Below are positions 12,742 to 25,310 of a stretch of DNA of 64,000 nt, piece after piece (positions within the stretch are counted from its first letter, which is position 1; each line of letters begins with the position of its first letter). Where the stretch lies: assembly GCF_002776525.5 (NCBI RefSeq), contig NC_045439.1, positions 154,405,330 through 154,469,329 on the forward strand, read 5' to 3'. A program made the translations under genes and the position numbers. The DNA is from Piliocolobus tephrosceles (lineage: Eukaryota; Chordata; Mammalia; Primates; Cercopithecidae). Under the pieces are notes generated by a model, which worked only from the letters and a program-made list of their open reading frames with translations, searched no databases and was not told where the DNA came from.

Positions 12742-14165
12742 AGGAGGAGAGATTTTTATTATTTCCTCTTGTTCTTTTAGCTTAGCCTAACTTTAAAATA
12801 ATCAGTGTAGTGGCTTGCATAGTCTTCCTCACAAAGACAAAATGTTAGGTGTTGCGTGTTTTAGGGTAAATATTGAGGTGAAGGACATGACATCTGCATC
12901 TACAAAAGCTGAATCATGGAAGCTAGAAATTGGAAGTGGTGATGAATTTTTATGTCCTGTAGGCTGAGCTGTGGATTTTCCCTGGATTGATCTGTGTCAG
13001 CGTGGAGACTTAGGATCCACCTGGACCCTCCAAATGTGTCTTTCATAGATGAGATTAGAGAAGTTCAGAGAAATGAAAGAGGACATTTTGGTTTTTGTAG
13101 CAGCCATTGTGGTGACTTATTGGGCATTCTCTCCTCCTCTGTGAAGACTGGGGTCTTCTCAGCCTTTGTTGGCCTGTAAAGTTCATTTGTGGTTTTTCAG
13201 TAACTTGGTGTCCTGGTTGAGGACGTGTTCTGCAGGGGCTGTGGGATAAATACAGGAAGATGATCATGATGAACAAGAGCCAGGAAAATGGAGCTTAAAA
13301 TGAAGTACTTATCCAGAATTGGTGACACATTCCTCTGCTTTCTAGAGTTGGTTTCCCAAAGGAGACACCACAAAGATCCAGGTCAATTATATGATTTAAA
13401 AGATCCAAAGAGCCAGGATGAATGGGTTATGGGAATTGCTACTATCAAATTATCAGAATTGGGTGTTAGACTTCGGAAGATTTTCCATCTTTGACATTCA
13501 CTCTTCACATATGCCTGATACATGTTGTTGATCCTGAAAGTCTTTGCCTGAGTAAAGATTGTTCCTTGCAAACATCTCTGAATTCTCACTGGACAGCTTT
13601 ATGTTAAGTACTTTTGCTTGACTGAAAGCTTTTTTTTGTTGATGCTGCTGAAAGGATAAGCTTAAAATTGGCAGCCGTATTATCTATGACTAGATGGTAA
13701 GCTTTTTGAAAGCGTATTAGTACTGAGGAATTCTAGCAAGTTTAGTGTCCACTTTGCCACTGACCATAAGACATGTGTCAGACCAGCTTGGGAAGTTAGG
13801 CAGAGTGAAAATCCTGGATATTATAAACACAGTGATAGAATTGGTATGTCACCTTTCTTTCACTAATACTATCATTATTAGAATACTTAGAGTTCTGTAA
13901 GACAGACTATTTTTAAAAATACTCTAGGCATAATTTTAGAAAGTTCCTGAGGTGATTTCCTAAAAAGAGGATTTCTTTATTTCTTAGTTTAGACTTCCAT
14001 GTCTTCAAACATGTCAACAAATAAAATATTAGTATGTGAAGTATCATAAAATATTTACTGAGTGTTGCTTTTGTTCTGGGGAACTCAAGACAGCTAAGAG
14101 GCCTAGCAGAAACCGTGGAAAGAAGAGCTTTATTACTTAATAAAAATTTATTATTATAAATGCTC

Positions 14166-14262
14166 TCTGGCCTCGGTGGCATGTACCTGTATTCCTAGCT
14201 ACTTGGGAGGGGAGGCTGAGGTGGGAGGATCCCTTGAGCCCAAGAGTTTGAGAAAACTCAAT
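14166..14262 (+). mobile_element. Partial Alu or FLAM-like monomer
   Basis: Weak similarity: 'ctggcctcggtggcatgtacctgta' to 'gggaggatcccttgagcc'. One degraded arm only. Confidence 0.5.
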
Positions 14263-14309
14263 GCCAGGTTGTCTTTTGGAGAAGCAAAGTTAAAAAATAA
14301 AATAACAAA

Positions 14310-14450
14310 TGCTGTGAGCCAAGAGTCTTGGTGTCTGGCCATTAAATGGCTGTGTGGTCTTGGTTAGGACATTGAACCTTCCTGGAGCTAAGGTTCTTCA
14401 CAGCTCTGTAAAGTGAGGGTTAGAATGAATGATGTCTGCACTTCCAACTT
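14310..14450 (+). mobile_element. MIR fragment
   Basis: Core motif 'ggctgtgtggtcttggttaggacattgaacc' followed by a 'ctgtaaagtgagggttagaatga' run in MIR order. Confidence 0.75.
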
Positions 14451-14709
14451 TTGAAGTCTCTGAATATTTTGTCTCAAATACATTCTGAGAAGGTCCCTGC
14501 CCTCAAGAAAATTCCGCTTTTCTCTAGATTTTCTTCCATTTTTGCTTAGTTCCAAAAGGAAAACTCCTTGTTGTTTACAAAGGATGATTCGACTGGAAAA
14601 TGTGTTGTGCCAAAAGGAAAAGTCTCCTTCAATCCCACAACCTGACAGTCATTTTAAAAATAGGTATTAATTATTTTGACTAATTTCTATGCATAAATTA
14701 GTATTTTTT

Positions 14710-14712
<3 letters not shown>

Positions 14713-14754
<42 letters not shown>
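14713..14754. repeat. (AT)n microsatellite
   Basis: About 21 uninterrupted AT units. Confidence 0.97.
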
Positions 14755-14756
<2 letters not shown>

Positions 14757-15409
14757 TTCATACTATACTGAAGCCTTGCTTTTCTCATGTAGCAGTTGAG
14801 ATAATGGGTATCTTTCTGTGTCCATACATACAGACCTACCAAATGGAGTGCCACTGATTGAATATTGTGGTTCACCAAAACACATTTTGGCCAAATGATC
14901 AATATTCAGCTAAAGTTAAAGATAAATATCATTGTTGTCAAATGGACTACTGGGATACAAGAAAAAAACTGAAATTAAAGAATATATTACAATTTTAGTA
15001 GCCAGATTTAGACAAATGGGCATACTGATTTCTGACTACTGTCAGCTATTTGATTCTTCCTGTAGTCACCATACAGTACACTACACCTTTGCAATACTAA
15101 AGTTGCTAGCTTTTAACTGAGGTGTCTAGAGGAACAAGATGTTGTTTGGCTGGCTCTGCCAGAATAGAGTACTCATGATGGTAATGTTGTTCCTCAGCAA
15201 CTACGCTTGTCTTCTCAAATAGTAACTGACGAGGTAAAGACTTTCTCTCCTTATCAACCCCTACCCTTGGAGATTTGTTTGATGGTCATGAGTTTCATGA
15301 AGCAATCCTAGAAATTGAAGCAGTGTATACTGCTTAAAACATTCTTTTTGAATGTTTGCAGAAGCATATGTAAGATTGCTATCTCTTAAATTTATTTCTA
15401 ATTTTCTTC

Positions 15410-15720
15410 TTTTTTGTGTGTGTGAGACAGGGTCTTGGATCTTGTTCTGTCACTCAGGCTGGAGTCCAGTGGCATGATCTCAGCTCCACTGCTGCCCCAA
15501 ACTCCTGGGCTCAAGCGATCTCCCACCTCAGCCTCCAGAGTAGCTGAGGCTATAGGTGTGGGCCACCGTGCCTGGGTAATTTTTCTTTTTTTTTTTTTAA
15601 TAGAGTTGAGTTCTCATTTTGTTGCCCAGGCTTATCTTGAATTCCTGGCCTCAGTTGATCCTCCCACCTCAGCCTCCCAAAGTGTTGAGATTATAGGCTT
15701 AAGCCACTGTATATCAAGCC
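15410..15720 (-). mobile_element. Old Alu (J-like)
   Basis: Antisense Alu with T/TG-rich tail and decayed head; TTATTTCTA appears on both sides (near 15391 and 15720). Confidence 0.9.
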
Positions 15721-16128
15721 TTATTTCTATTTTTTTTTTTTAACATTTTTGCTTCTTCACACGATTATTTGATTTAAAAATCTCTTATTAATTTTGGCTC
15801 TAGAAATGTGGCAATAGAGGAATGTAATTGACTTTCAAAATACAACAGAATTGTCTCAATATCTCCTGTGTCTCAGCTTTGATTGCAAGCATGCCAACTT
15901 CAGCATTGTTGCTGGAATAGGATGAGATGAGGCTTTTTATCACGTAAGGAAAATGTGAACTCTTCTTGTACATCAGTATTGCTACCTCCTTCCTCCTTTT
16001 AAACAGATTCCAGTAAATGCCTTCATAATAAGCAGTCATTGAATTTGTGGGCCTAATATTTTGGTATTCTTATCTACAAAGTAGTAGAATATTATGGGAT
16101 TTTTATTTTTAATTTTTTTTATTTTTAA

Positions 16129-16404
16129 TTTTTTTTTTGAGATGGAGTCTCACTCTGTCCACCAGGCTGGAGTGCAGTGGTGCGATCTCGGCTCACTGCA
16201 AGCTCCGCCTCCCGGGTTCACGCCATTCTCCTGCCTCAGCCTCCCTAGTAGCTGGGACTACAGGCGCCCACCACCGCCTGGCTAATTTTTTGTATTTTTA
16301 GTAGAGACGGGGTTTCACCGTGGTCTCGATCTACTGACCTTGTGATCCGCCCGCCTCGGCCTCCCAAAGTGCTGGGATTACAGGCGTGAGCCACCGCGCC
16401 CGGC
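16129..16404 (-). mobile_element. AluY-like with a 13-bp internal deletion
   Basis: Antisense, close to consensus, but the tgttagccaggat block is missing after 'ggggtttcaccg'. GGGATTTTnATT flanks it. Confidence 0.94.
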
Positions 16405-17094
16405 GGGATTTTCATTGTTTTTTAAGCAGGCTATCTAATAGTCACCAGCTGCTCTTCCATCTTGTTTGAGGATGTTGTATAAGTATACAACAAGGCAGTT
16501 CTCCAATCTTCTGTAAGTCATACAATTAGTCTTTAATTGAAGAAGAGGGAAGACAGTGCTTTGAGCTTTGAGCTTCCTTGTTCTTTCTAGTACTATTCCT
16601 TTCACTGTGCTCCAATTAATTCAGGACACACAGCTGTTGAATCTTATGAGTCCTAAGACACAATTCTCCATGTTTGTTCCCTTGTCAACTACAGTTGGCT
16701 GTCACTGTTCTTTTCTGGTTTTCTTCTATACTTCTTAGTCAGACTCACCATGTCTTTAGCATGTGAGAGACCGGGAACTCTTCGGGCAGACAGATAAAGC
16801 TGGAGCAGAATGGAATGTGCTGTGAATACCCCATGCTATCTTACTTAAAGTAGGTTTCTCATTGTCCATGTGTGTCCAAATGTCTGGTATATAAGATATA
16901 AAAGTAGCACATTTGGTAAATCACCATACTTTGTGTGTATGTAACAACGTAACACAGAAGGATTTTGGTAATATGTTTTCCAGAAAGACTTTCAGTTCTA
17001 GGATTCATAGTTTCAACAGGTTTGTACACTTTCATCTTCAGTGTGAGAATCAGAGTGGTTGGTATTCTGTAGTCATTTTACCAAGTTTATTCCT

Positions 17095-17206
17095 TAAAAT
17101 TAGCCAGGAAGATCAGTTGAGCCTCAGAGGTCATGGCTGCAATGAGCTGTGATTGTGCCACTGCACTCCAGTCTGGGTGACAGAGTGAGACCTTATCTAA
17201 AACATA
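17095..17206 (+). mobile_element. Alu right-arm fragment
   Basis: Only the right monomer, 'gatcagttgagcctcagaggtc' to 'gagtgagaccttatc', with an A-rich tail (FRAM or truncated Alu). Confidence 0.8.
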
Positions 17207-17225
17207 ATAATAAAATTAGCCTCTA

Positions 17226-17516
17226 GGCCACATGCAGTGTCTCATACCTGTAATCCTAGCTCTTTGGGAGGTTGAGGTAGTAGGATGGTTTGAGGCCAGG
17301 AGTTTGAGATCAGCCTGGGCAATATAGCAATACCCCATCTCTACAAAAAATAATAATTTTGCTGGGCATGGTGATGTGCACCTATAGTCCCAGAAACTTG
17401 GGAGGCTGAGATGGCGGAAATCACTTGAGTCTAGGAGTTTGAGGCTGCAGTGAGCTCTGATCATGCCACTGCACTCCAGCCAGGATGACAGAGTGAGACC
17501 CCATCTCTACTAAAAT
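17226..17516 (+). mobile_element. Old Alu
   Basis: Full-length sense Alu abutting the previous fragment; imperfect duplication AAATTAGCCTCTA / AAATAAGCCTCTA. Confidence 0.93.
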
Positions 17517-18599
17517 AAAATAAGCCTCTATATGCTTTATCTGTAAGGATTTTTTAAAGCCTTCCTTAAATTGTGTTATATTTTGAAGTTTTATTCCTGA
17601 AAACAAAATGTGTTATATTTAGGTAACTCATTTTTCTCCAACATTTTCTTCTTTGTATCCTTTATGTGTATTTTATTTTGTGTGCATCAAGGATAACTTC
17701 ATGGGTGTCATTGTTTATGATGTTAGTTTTTCCTGTTCTTGAAATTTTGACATGGCAAAATTACAAAACCCATGTCTCATGTCCCCAATATCTTAATCTC
17801 TGGATCTTTTTCCGTTAACTCTTGTTTGTTTTTTCTTTTCTATTTGTTTTCTACTATTTTGGTCTCATCTTTTGGTAGGCCTGATCATTTTTAATGAATT
17901 TTGGACATTGTAAATTAAAAATTGTAGAGATCATTGGAGGATATTGATAGTGTCATTTTCCTCAAAAAATGATTTACTTTGGCTTGTAGGCAGAATCAGA
18001 GATTGAGCTGACTCACAGCTGGACCTCAGACTTGGTGAGGGCTGGTCAATTCCTACTTTACTCCTACTTACAGGATGCAGTTATCAGTGGGTCCTGCCTG
18101 AAAGCCTTGGTTTTCCAAGACCTCCTCATCCATTGGCCCCGAACTCCAGTTTTTGTCTACCTAGTGCTGTAAGACTAGCAGAGCTTTCTTCAGCTTTACA
18201 ACCTCCTGGGTTGTTTTTTAGCCTCTGCATTAGCGGGGTAAGCAGCCCTAAATGTTAGCCTAACCTCCTTGTATGCTTCTCTTCTCTCCAGGAATTTTGT
18301 CCAAGTCCTCAGTGCTTTGGTAGCTCTGATATCTTCAGATAAGACTTTTGGGGTCTTTTTGGGTAGGGGTGCCTGGTTCCTCGTTCTCAGCAAGAAGACT
18401 GGTGGAATAAGATAGTCATTGTTGGAATTTTACCTATATTTTTAAGTGAATATTCAGATATTATAAATAAGTATACATAGCATGCCTTATTTGCATTACT
18501 GAATCTTGTACCAATTACATATTAATCTGTGAAATCATATGATCATTTCTAATACAGAAGTTCAAGAATGTCAAAAACAACACTCAATAAAGCATTCAG

Positions 18600-19510
18600 C
18601 AATTTGGCCAGTTTTAAAAAAATCTACTAGATTTTAAATTCATACATCAGTCATTTACTTCATATATATTAGCAATCGTATTTCACATATTCTCCCCTTT
18701 TCCTATTTTCCTACTGGGTTGCTTTATTCTAATTGATTTGTGGAAGTTTTGTATCTAATATACAAAGAACTTCCACATATTCTTTGCCAATAATATGTGC
18801 TACAAATATTACTTCTCAGCCTGTCATCTTTGAAGTTTGTTTATAATTCCTGTAATTCAAAAAATTTTATTTTTATGTATTAAAATTTTTTCAGCAGCCA
18901 AAATTTACCCTCCCATTTCTAGATAATAATAAATTCATCCCTGCTTTCTTGTAATAGCGTTAATGATTTCCTTTTTTCTAGACATTTAAATACCTGATTC
19001 ATACAAAATATGTTTTACATCTGAGAAATGAAATATTAGGAACTAGCCTAGTTTCTGACATGGCTAGTCAGTTGCTTTAACACTGTTAAAGTGATTTCTC
19101 CACAGATCCCATCTGCCACTCTTATGATATCTAAGTATCCATATACCTGGGTCTGTTTCTAGACACTCTTGTGTGCTTATTTTTTTCACCAGTGACTATC
19201 CATTTTATTTATTGAGACTTTTGAATACATTTTTATAATCAATAAGACAACTTCTTTACCCTTTTTAAAAAAGCATATCTTAGTTTCATATATTTTAAAA
19301 AATGAATTTGAGTAATTTTGACAAATCTTTTTGGGATTGAATATTGAATTTGTAGACCTCATTAGGTGAAATTGGTATCTTGATACTGTTGAGTTTTTTG
19401 TCTTCCTTTTTAAGTTTTATTTTTTAAAGTTTCTTTCAATACGTGTTTATTCCTGATTCATTCCTAGGAATTTTTTGTATGTTATAGCTATTATGAATGA
19501 GATGTTTTCT
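18600..19510 (-). mobile_element. Ancient L1 (L1M-like) ORF2 remnant
   Basis: Several blocks match antisense L1 ORF2 order: 'ccatatacctgggtctgtttctaga', 'gggattgaatattgaatttgtagac' and 'ttattcctaggaattttttgtatg'. Heavily decayed. Confidence 0.6.
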
Positions 19511-19520
19511 TCCATTTTGT

Positions 19521-20112
19521 TTTATTTATTTATTTATTTATTTTGAGACAGAGTCTTGCTCTGTCACCCAGGCTGGAGTGCAGTGGTGCAATCCTGGCTC
19601 ACTGCAGCCTTCGCCTCCCAGGTTCAAGCAATTCTTCTGCCTCAGCATCCCAAGTAGTTGGGACCACAGGTGCCCGCTACCACCCCTGACTAATTTTGTT
19701 TTTTTTTTCTCCCGAGACGGAGTCTTGCTCTGATGCCCAGGCTGGAGTGCAGTGGCACCATCTTGGCTCCTCAGCCTCCTGGGTTCAAACAGTTCTCCTG
19801 CCTCAGCCTCCAGAGTAGCTTGGGATTGCAGACATGTGCCACCATGCCTGGCTATTTTTTGTATTTTTAGTAGAGACGGGGTTTTACCATATTGGCCAGG
19901 CTGGTCTCGAACTCCTGACCTCATGATCCACCTGCCTCGGCCTCCCACCGTGCTGAGATTACAGGGATGAGCCATCATGCCCAGCCTAATTTTTGTATTT
20001 CTGGTAGAGACAAGGTTTCACCATGTTGGTCAGGCTGGTCTTGAACTCCTGACCTCAAGTGATCCACCTGCTGAAGTGCTGGGATTACAGGTGTGAGCCA
20101 CTGCACCCGGCC
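19521..20112 (-). mobile_element. Alu interrupted by a second Alu
   Basis: Outer antisense Alu in two pieces (19521-19697 and 19987-20112), with a (TTTA)n tail. The break falls in its middle A-rich region. Confidence 0.92.
19698..19986 (-). mobile_element. Nested Alu inside the previous Alu
   Basis: Full-length antisense Alu (T run, cccgagacggag, head ending gcccagcc). CTAATTTTGT flanks both ends, so the insertion used the host Alu's T-rich linker. Confidence 0.92.
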
Positions 20113-20194
20113 TATGCCATAATTTTTGAGGGATCAAATTTATTTACCAGTGACTAAGATTAGTGATTTTATCTTTTTTTCTTGGTCCTTTTGC

Positions 20195-20238
20195 CATTTG
20201 GTAAGATGAAATGCACTAAAGATTAATCTTACCAAATG
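20195..20238. repeat. Perfect 13-bp inverted repeat (hairpin)
   Basis: CATTTGGTAAGAT (20195-20207) and its exact complement ATCTTACCAAATG (20226-20238) with an 18-nt spacer, about 190 bp upstream of AVEN exon 3. Confidence 0.9.
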
Positions 20239-20424
20239 TTAACGTTGTCATCTGTGTGTTTTGTGATTTTGGAAATGGAGTTGGAGGTATGTTCCAGTTT
20301 TATCCTTGTCTCTCCCTTTGAATTTGAGCACTTCATAAATGGCACTTTTGCTCTAGCAGGGAAATTCAGAGAACTGAGAGTTTCCTTTGACTTTTGCATA
20401 ATTTTTTTTTTTCCCTATTCCTAG

Positions 20425-20495
20425 GGGACTCCTTCTCACAGTTCCGGTTTGCTGAGGAGAAAGAATGGGATACTGAAGCTTCTTGTCCAAAACAG
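20425..20495 (+). CDS. AVEN: AVEN coding exon 3 (internal)
   Basis: The exon is preceded by a pyrimidine tract ending CCTATTCCTAG and followed by GTAAGAG, a strong donor. It opens with the last two bases of a split glycine codon, then encodes DSFSQFRFAEEKEWDTEASC and PKQ. This aromatic and acidic segment is recognisable as AVEN. It ends on a codon boundary, which matches the next exon. Exon number assumes the six-exon human structure. A 13-bp hairpin lies about 190 bp upstream. Confidence 0.95.
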
Positions 20496-22064
20496 GTAAG
20501 AGATGAGTTGTCTTAAGTGTGGACTGGCTCTTCTTCAAGGCGGAAGGCTAACACCTTTTATATTCTTGTGACAGAGTCTTCATGTAGAAAAGAGTAGTAA
20601 TTTTTATATAGTGTACTCTCAGCTAAGCTTTTCAGAACATTTTCAGGGGGCTGAAATTCCACAAGTCCTTGAAGCGAGAGTACGCTTTTCTACCTGGCCA
20701 TCTGTGTGAATTATGCAGCACACATGGACTGGGTCTCGAGGTAGAAACTCGATAGCCGTGATTTTGACAGAGTGGATTACTTTGCCATTTGGTCTTCCTC
20801 CTTTGCCACTCTTTGACGATTCCCTTTAGAGTTGAAAATTAGTTTTCTCTCTCACTCTTTTTGGTGTTAGGTTGAGAAAACTCTTAACCTTATAGCTTTA
20901 AATAACACTTCTACAGTTAGGAGAATAGAAGTATAAAATAAGGGCAAATATTGTAGAAGTCTTTCATCAAGTCTCTAAACCCCAAATGCCTTATTTTCTT
21001 TGTGTGTATGTAATATTTTCTTCCCAAGGAGTTCTGATTATTTTCCAGGCAGGCTTCCACTCATTCTTTTCGTATGACGGATATTTTCCCCCTTTTAGGA
21101 TGCACATAGGGACATAGTGGTGGCTTGTGATATGCTCCCCAACTTCAGGGCTAGAGCATAGCGTCTGATAAACTGACTAGCATCTGCCCCCAGCTTCAGA
21201 GAGGTGGCTGAAGCTGCAGATGCGAAGCCCATAGGCAGTGTCCTCCCCGTTCTGCTCCCAGATCAGCATATGTGCTGTGGGTGGCTCGTTTGATCTCTGG
21301 GCCGGTTTTAGGCTCACTTGTTTGGGATGGCCTCTGACTCATACAGATTATGAGGAGGGGAGTCTCTTGGAAAATGACTGCCTGGCACTTTACAAAGAGC
21401 GTGTTATATATACCATAGAAAAAGGTGAGAATTACATTTGTCTTTGCTTAAGTCTGGGTCTACGCCTGAGGTAATTGTTAGAATTCTAGGACACAGCAAA
21501 GACAGATTGTTGAGGAATATGGTAGAAGCCAAACAATTTGCATTTCATCTCCTTTTGAACCACATTGATTACCAAAGAATATTTCAGGTAGCTTCAGAGT
21601 TTCAAATAATTCTAAGCTTTGTCCTTCATCAGAACATAGAGCACTGGTGTACTAAATGTTTTTATTAAATGGAGCTGATTCAAAGTGAATGAGACAGACC
21701 CTGCCTGTTCATTGCTCTTGGCCCCTTACCTGGCCACACTGGCTGACCTGTAGTATGGTAGATGCTCAACAGATATTACCTGATATGTGCACAAGGATAC
21801 AACCTAAAATAAGGGGTGCGATAAATGAATTCACAGTACTGGGAGAGAGAGTTAGTTTGCACTGGAAGTGATTGGAATTGGTACCGTGGGGAAAAGATCA
21901 TTTGAATGGGTCTTGGTGGACAAGCGTGCCTCTGGTAGGTCCTGTCTGAGGAAACAACATGAAAATGGTTACGATCAGGAAAACGAGGTTACACTCAGGG
22001 AAGGGTGTGGCCAGAGTATAGTATTCCCAGGGGAGGAGGCCTCAGTGGCAGGTGTGGGCTAGTT

Positions 22065-22240
22065 AGTACCAGCAGTTTCAGACCTGAGTGTGAATTCTGG
22101 ATCTAAGACTTGGGTAAACTTTTTCCTTCTCTGTTGCTTCACCTGTAAAATGGAGCTAATAACAAAATATAACTCAGTTATAAGAAGGACTAAATTAGGT
22201 AATAAATAAAAAGCCCTTGAGTGCAGTTCCTGATGCATTT
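22065..22240 (+). mobile_element. MIR
   Basis: 'gttgcttcacctgtaaaatgg' core and 3' end in MIR order; divergent. Confidence 0.75.
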
Positions 22241-22782
22241 GAAACACTCAAAATGAGCTCTTTTATGACTAATATTATTTGTTAACAAAGTTTTGTTTAG
22301 CAAGAATGTGGAAAGGGTTAGATTTAACTTCAGCAGCATTGGGAAGGATGGGGAGGGATTGAACGGATGAGATGAGAGGTTAGGGGCAGGGAAACTGATA
22401 GGAGGACGTGATGTTGGATGAATGGGAAAGAGCGAGAGCCCGAGGGCGTGCAGCCAGGGGGCGTGGGACACAGGTTACTCACAGACAGGACTTGAGCGGA
22501 GGATGGGGTCCGCTGTGGTCACTGGCCAGATGTGAGACACAAGGACAAGAAAGATTTGCAGTGACACTATGCTTTTTAGCTTGAGTAACTAGCTGGGTGG
22601 TGGTGCCATGAATGGAACAAAATAAGAGCAGAAAGAAGTTAAGTTTGATTTTGAACAGTTCGAGTTGGAGGTAGGAGATGTCTGAAACTGAATTCATTTC
22701 CCCATCAAAACAATTTCCTGTGTGACTTAACTCCTCACTAAATTTTCTTCCTTGTTGATGTAAGAGAAAAAACTGGATATAT

Positions 22783-22885
22783 ATAACATATAATACATGC
22801 TATATATAATTATATATTATATGTTGAGTGCATATAATGTATATATTCGAGTGCATATTATGTATTATATATATGTACACACACA
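22783..22885. repeat. AT-rich low-complexity patch
   Basis: TATA/TACA-rich run with short internal direct repeats (gagtgcatat twice). Confidence 0.85.
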
Positions 22886-22959
22886 TAGATATGTAATTTG
22901 TTGTTCCTTATACCATCCCATGTCCTCAGTGTGACCAGTGACGCAAGACAATAGAGAGG

Positions 22960-23256
22960 GGCCGGGCGCAGTGGCTCACGCCTATAATCTCAGCACTTTG
23001 GGAGGCCGACGTGGGCAGATTCCCTGAGGTCAGGAGTTTGAGACCAGCCTGGCCAACACGGTGAAACCCCGCCTGTACTGACAATACAAAAATTAGCTGG
23101 GCGTAGTGGTGCAAGTCTGTAATCGCAGCTACTTGAGAGGTGAAGGCAGGAGAATTGCTTGAACCAAGAAGGTGGAGATTGCAGTGAGTCGAGATCATGC
23201 CACTGCATTCCAGCCTGGGCAACAGAGAGACTCCATCTCAAAAAAAAAAAAAAAAA
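22960..23256 (+). mobile_element. Alu
   Basis: Full-length sense Alu with a 17-nt A tail. Confidence 0.95.
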
Positions 23257-24760
23257 GAAAAGTAGAAATACATTTTGTCTTTGCAGTTAAAGGGAGTGGG
23301 AGTTTGACAGGGAGACGTGTCCAGAATGCTCACGGGAGTCCTGGCAGGAGAGGGACCGGGTGTCACGGCTTGGACTTGGCATTTGTTGCTCTGTGGCGGA
23401 TACACAGGGTGAAGGGACACAGGCCAGCAGTCAGGGTGCTCTGATCTAGCTGTTGGCCTCCATGACCACAGGCGTGTTTGTCTCTTAGATCCGCAAGTGG
23501 GATTCTCACAGCTTTCCTTGGGACAGGGTGGGCACCATGTAAAGAGGGGATGAGTGGGAAGACAATTTCCCTGGGTGAACAAACAGATTTATTATTTTTT
23601 AAATCACCTAGGTTTTTAAAATTCCAGATTAAATTTCTGTTGACATGGTGACTTAGCCAGTAGGACTTCTTTGAGCAACTGCTGGGGGCTGAGCGAACTG
23701 CTGGGTGCTGAGTTACATGCGGCCGTTCCTGAGGGCCTGGCTTTTAAAGGCAGATTCCCAGCTCCCACCACCCCACCCCACCCAGAGTCCACTTCTGTGG
23801 GTGAGGCCTGTGAACCTATATCTTAAAAAGCTGCCCAGCTTATTACTCCCCCATACCGTGTGCACATGGTCTCTGGGCCCCAGGCGCATGTGGACAGTAA
23901 GTCCTGTAGATTCTGGGGAAGATGTAATGGTCTGATTAAAGGCTATATTTTTTAGCTGCAAAGTGAAGTATATAGCAGGTTCTTTTCTCACTAAAGAGTG
24001 TGCCTTTATACAGATACTGAGACTCAGAGCTCAGATTCCTGGCCAGAGAGGAAGCTTCAGGCTTGCAGATTGTTACCACACAGACAGGGTCCTGTGCACA
24101 CTGATGGCAGAGAAGTGGGACAGAAAGGCTTTGTCCTATAGTCAGGACTGGCCCCCCTCTCCCAGCACTGGCGTGTCTCCTTTCTCTTTACACCCCACCC
24201 GCCATGGCATCCTTAGTGGGTGTTGTCTGCTCCTGTCTGTGGCCAGATGTCATAGGCCAGGTCCTCTACTCCAACTGCGAGTGGCTGCCAGAGTTGACCA
24301 GGTTGACATGGGAGCTGGGTTACCCAGGCAAAAATAATGTACCAAATACTTTAAAACATGTAGAAAATGCTGATTTATTATTATTCCAATTAAACCTATT
24401 TTAAAAGTTCACAGTTTAGCATTAAAAGCAATTCACTGCAGCTAACTTTATTATCTAAGGCTTTCTTCAGCTTTAGACCTTTATGGGGCAAACTGGTGAC
24501 CAGAAAAGAAAGCCTTCTTACAAAGTGGCTTTTAAAAAAATTTTTATTTTTTGTTTTTTGAAGAGACCAGCTCCTTTGAAATCTTCACACCACCTGTCAG
24601 CCCCATCTCACTGCCTTAACAGCCCTTTCCTCTTCTGTCCAAGGCCAGCAGTCTGAATTTAGGGAAGGGATCAGGTTAGATTTCATTAAATGCTTGGTTT
24701 TCTTTCAGCTTGTTAGTCATTGCAAAAGACTCCACAGTTTCCAGGTTACTGGGCAGTCTT

Positions 24761-25064
24761 TTTTTTTTTTTTTTCTTTGAGATGGAGTTTCACTCTTGTT
24801 GCTCAGGCTGTTGTGCAATGTCACGATCTCGGCTCACTGTAGCCTCTGCCTCCCAGGTTCAAGCGATTCTCCTGCCTCAGCCTCCTGAGTAGCTGGGATT
24901 ACAGGCATCAGCCACCATGCCCGGTTAATTTTTTGTATTTTTTAGTAGAGACAGGGTTTCACCATGTTGGCCAGGATGGTCTCGAACTCCTAACCTCAGG
25001 TGAATCCACCTGCCTCGGCCTCCTGAAGTGCTGGGATTCCAAGCATGAGCCACAGAGCCCGGCC
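24761..25064 (-). mobile_element. Alu
   Basis: Antisense, flanked by GGGCAGTCTT (24751-24760) and GGACAGTCTT (25066-25075). Confidence 0.95.
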
Positions 25065-25310
25065 TGGACAGTCTTGATGGGAGGGTGATCATTGCCCTGT
25101 TTGCTCTGACAGTGTGAGCTGTGGTTCAAGAAGGTAGCTTTGGTTTTACTGATCATAATGTGGAGATGTTAACACATCAAGTGTGATGTATGATGTGTCT
25201 TGTTCCTAGCCAGATAACTCCAGTGGATTATTTATTTACAGTTTCTTCTTTTATTTCCAAAAGGTCATACTTAATTATCACCTGATATTTTCTTTTTAAT
25301 CTCTATATAG

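Larger units (their letters stand above)
1..20424 (+). other. AVEN: AVEN intron 2 (partial; left edge outside the window)
   Basis: No AVEN exon was found here after looking for the expected exon 2 wording. It contains the repeats listed separately. Stretches with no gene and no clear repeat are roughly 1-500, 641-852, 1754-2067, 5190-5640, 5740-7021, 7940-9307, 9964-10494, 12758-14160, 14460-15390 (apart from the AT repeat), 15721-16124, 16405-17095 and 17530-18600. They are AT-rich intronic DNA. The part at about 8800-9305 may be a decayed repeat I cannot name. Confidence 0.8.
20496..25310 (+). other. AVEN: AVEN intron 3
   Basis: GT-AG intron. It contains a MIR at about 22065-22240, an AT-rich low-complexity patch at 22783-22885, and Alus at 22960-23256 and 24761-25064. 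Parts of 22300-22700 look like an old dispersed repeat I could not name. Stretches 20496-22060, 22241-22780 and 23257-24760 show no gene. Open frames of about 120 codons here lack splice or family support. Confidence 0.85.

Noticed and set aside
23963..24337. 124-codon + strand frame in AVEN intron 3
   Set aside because: No similarity recognised and no matching splice phase with AVEN exons.
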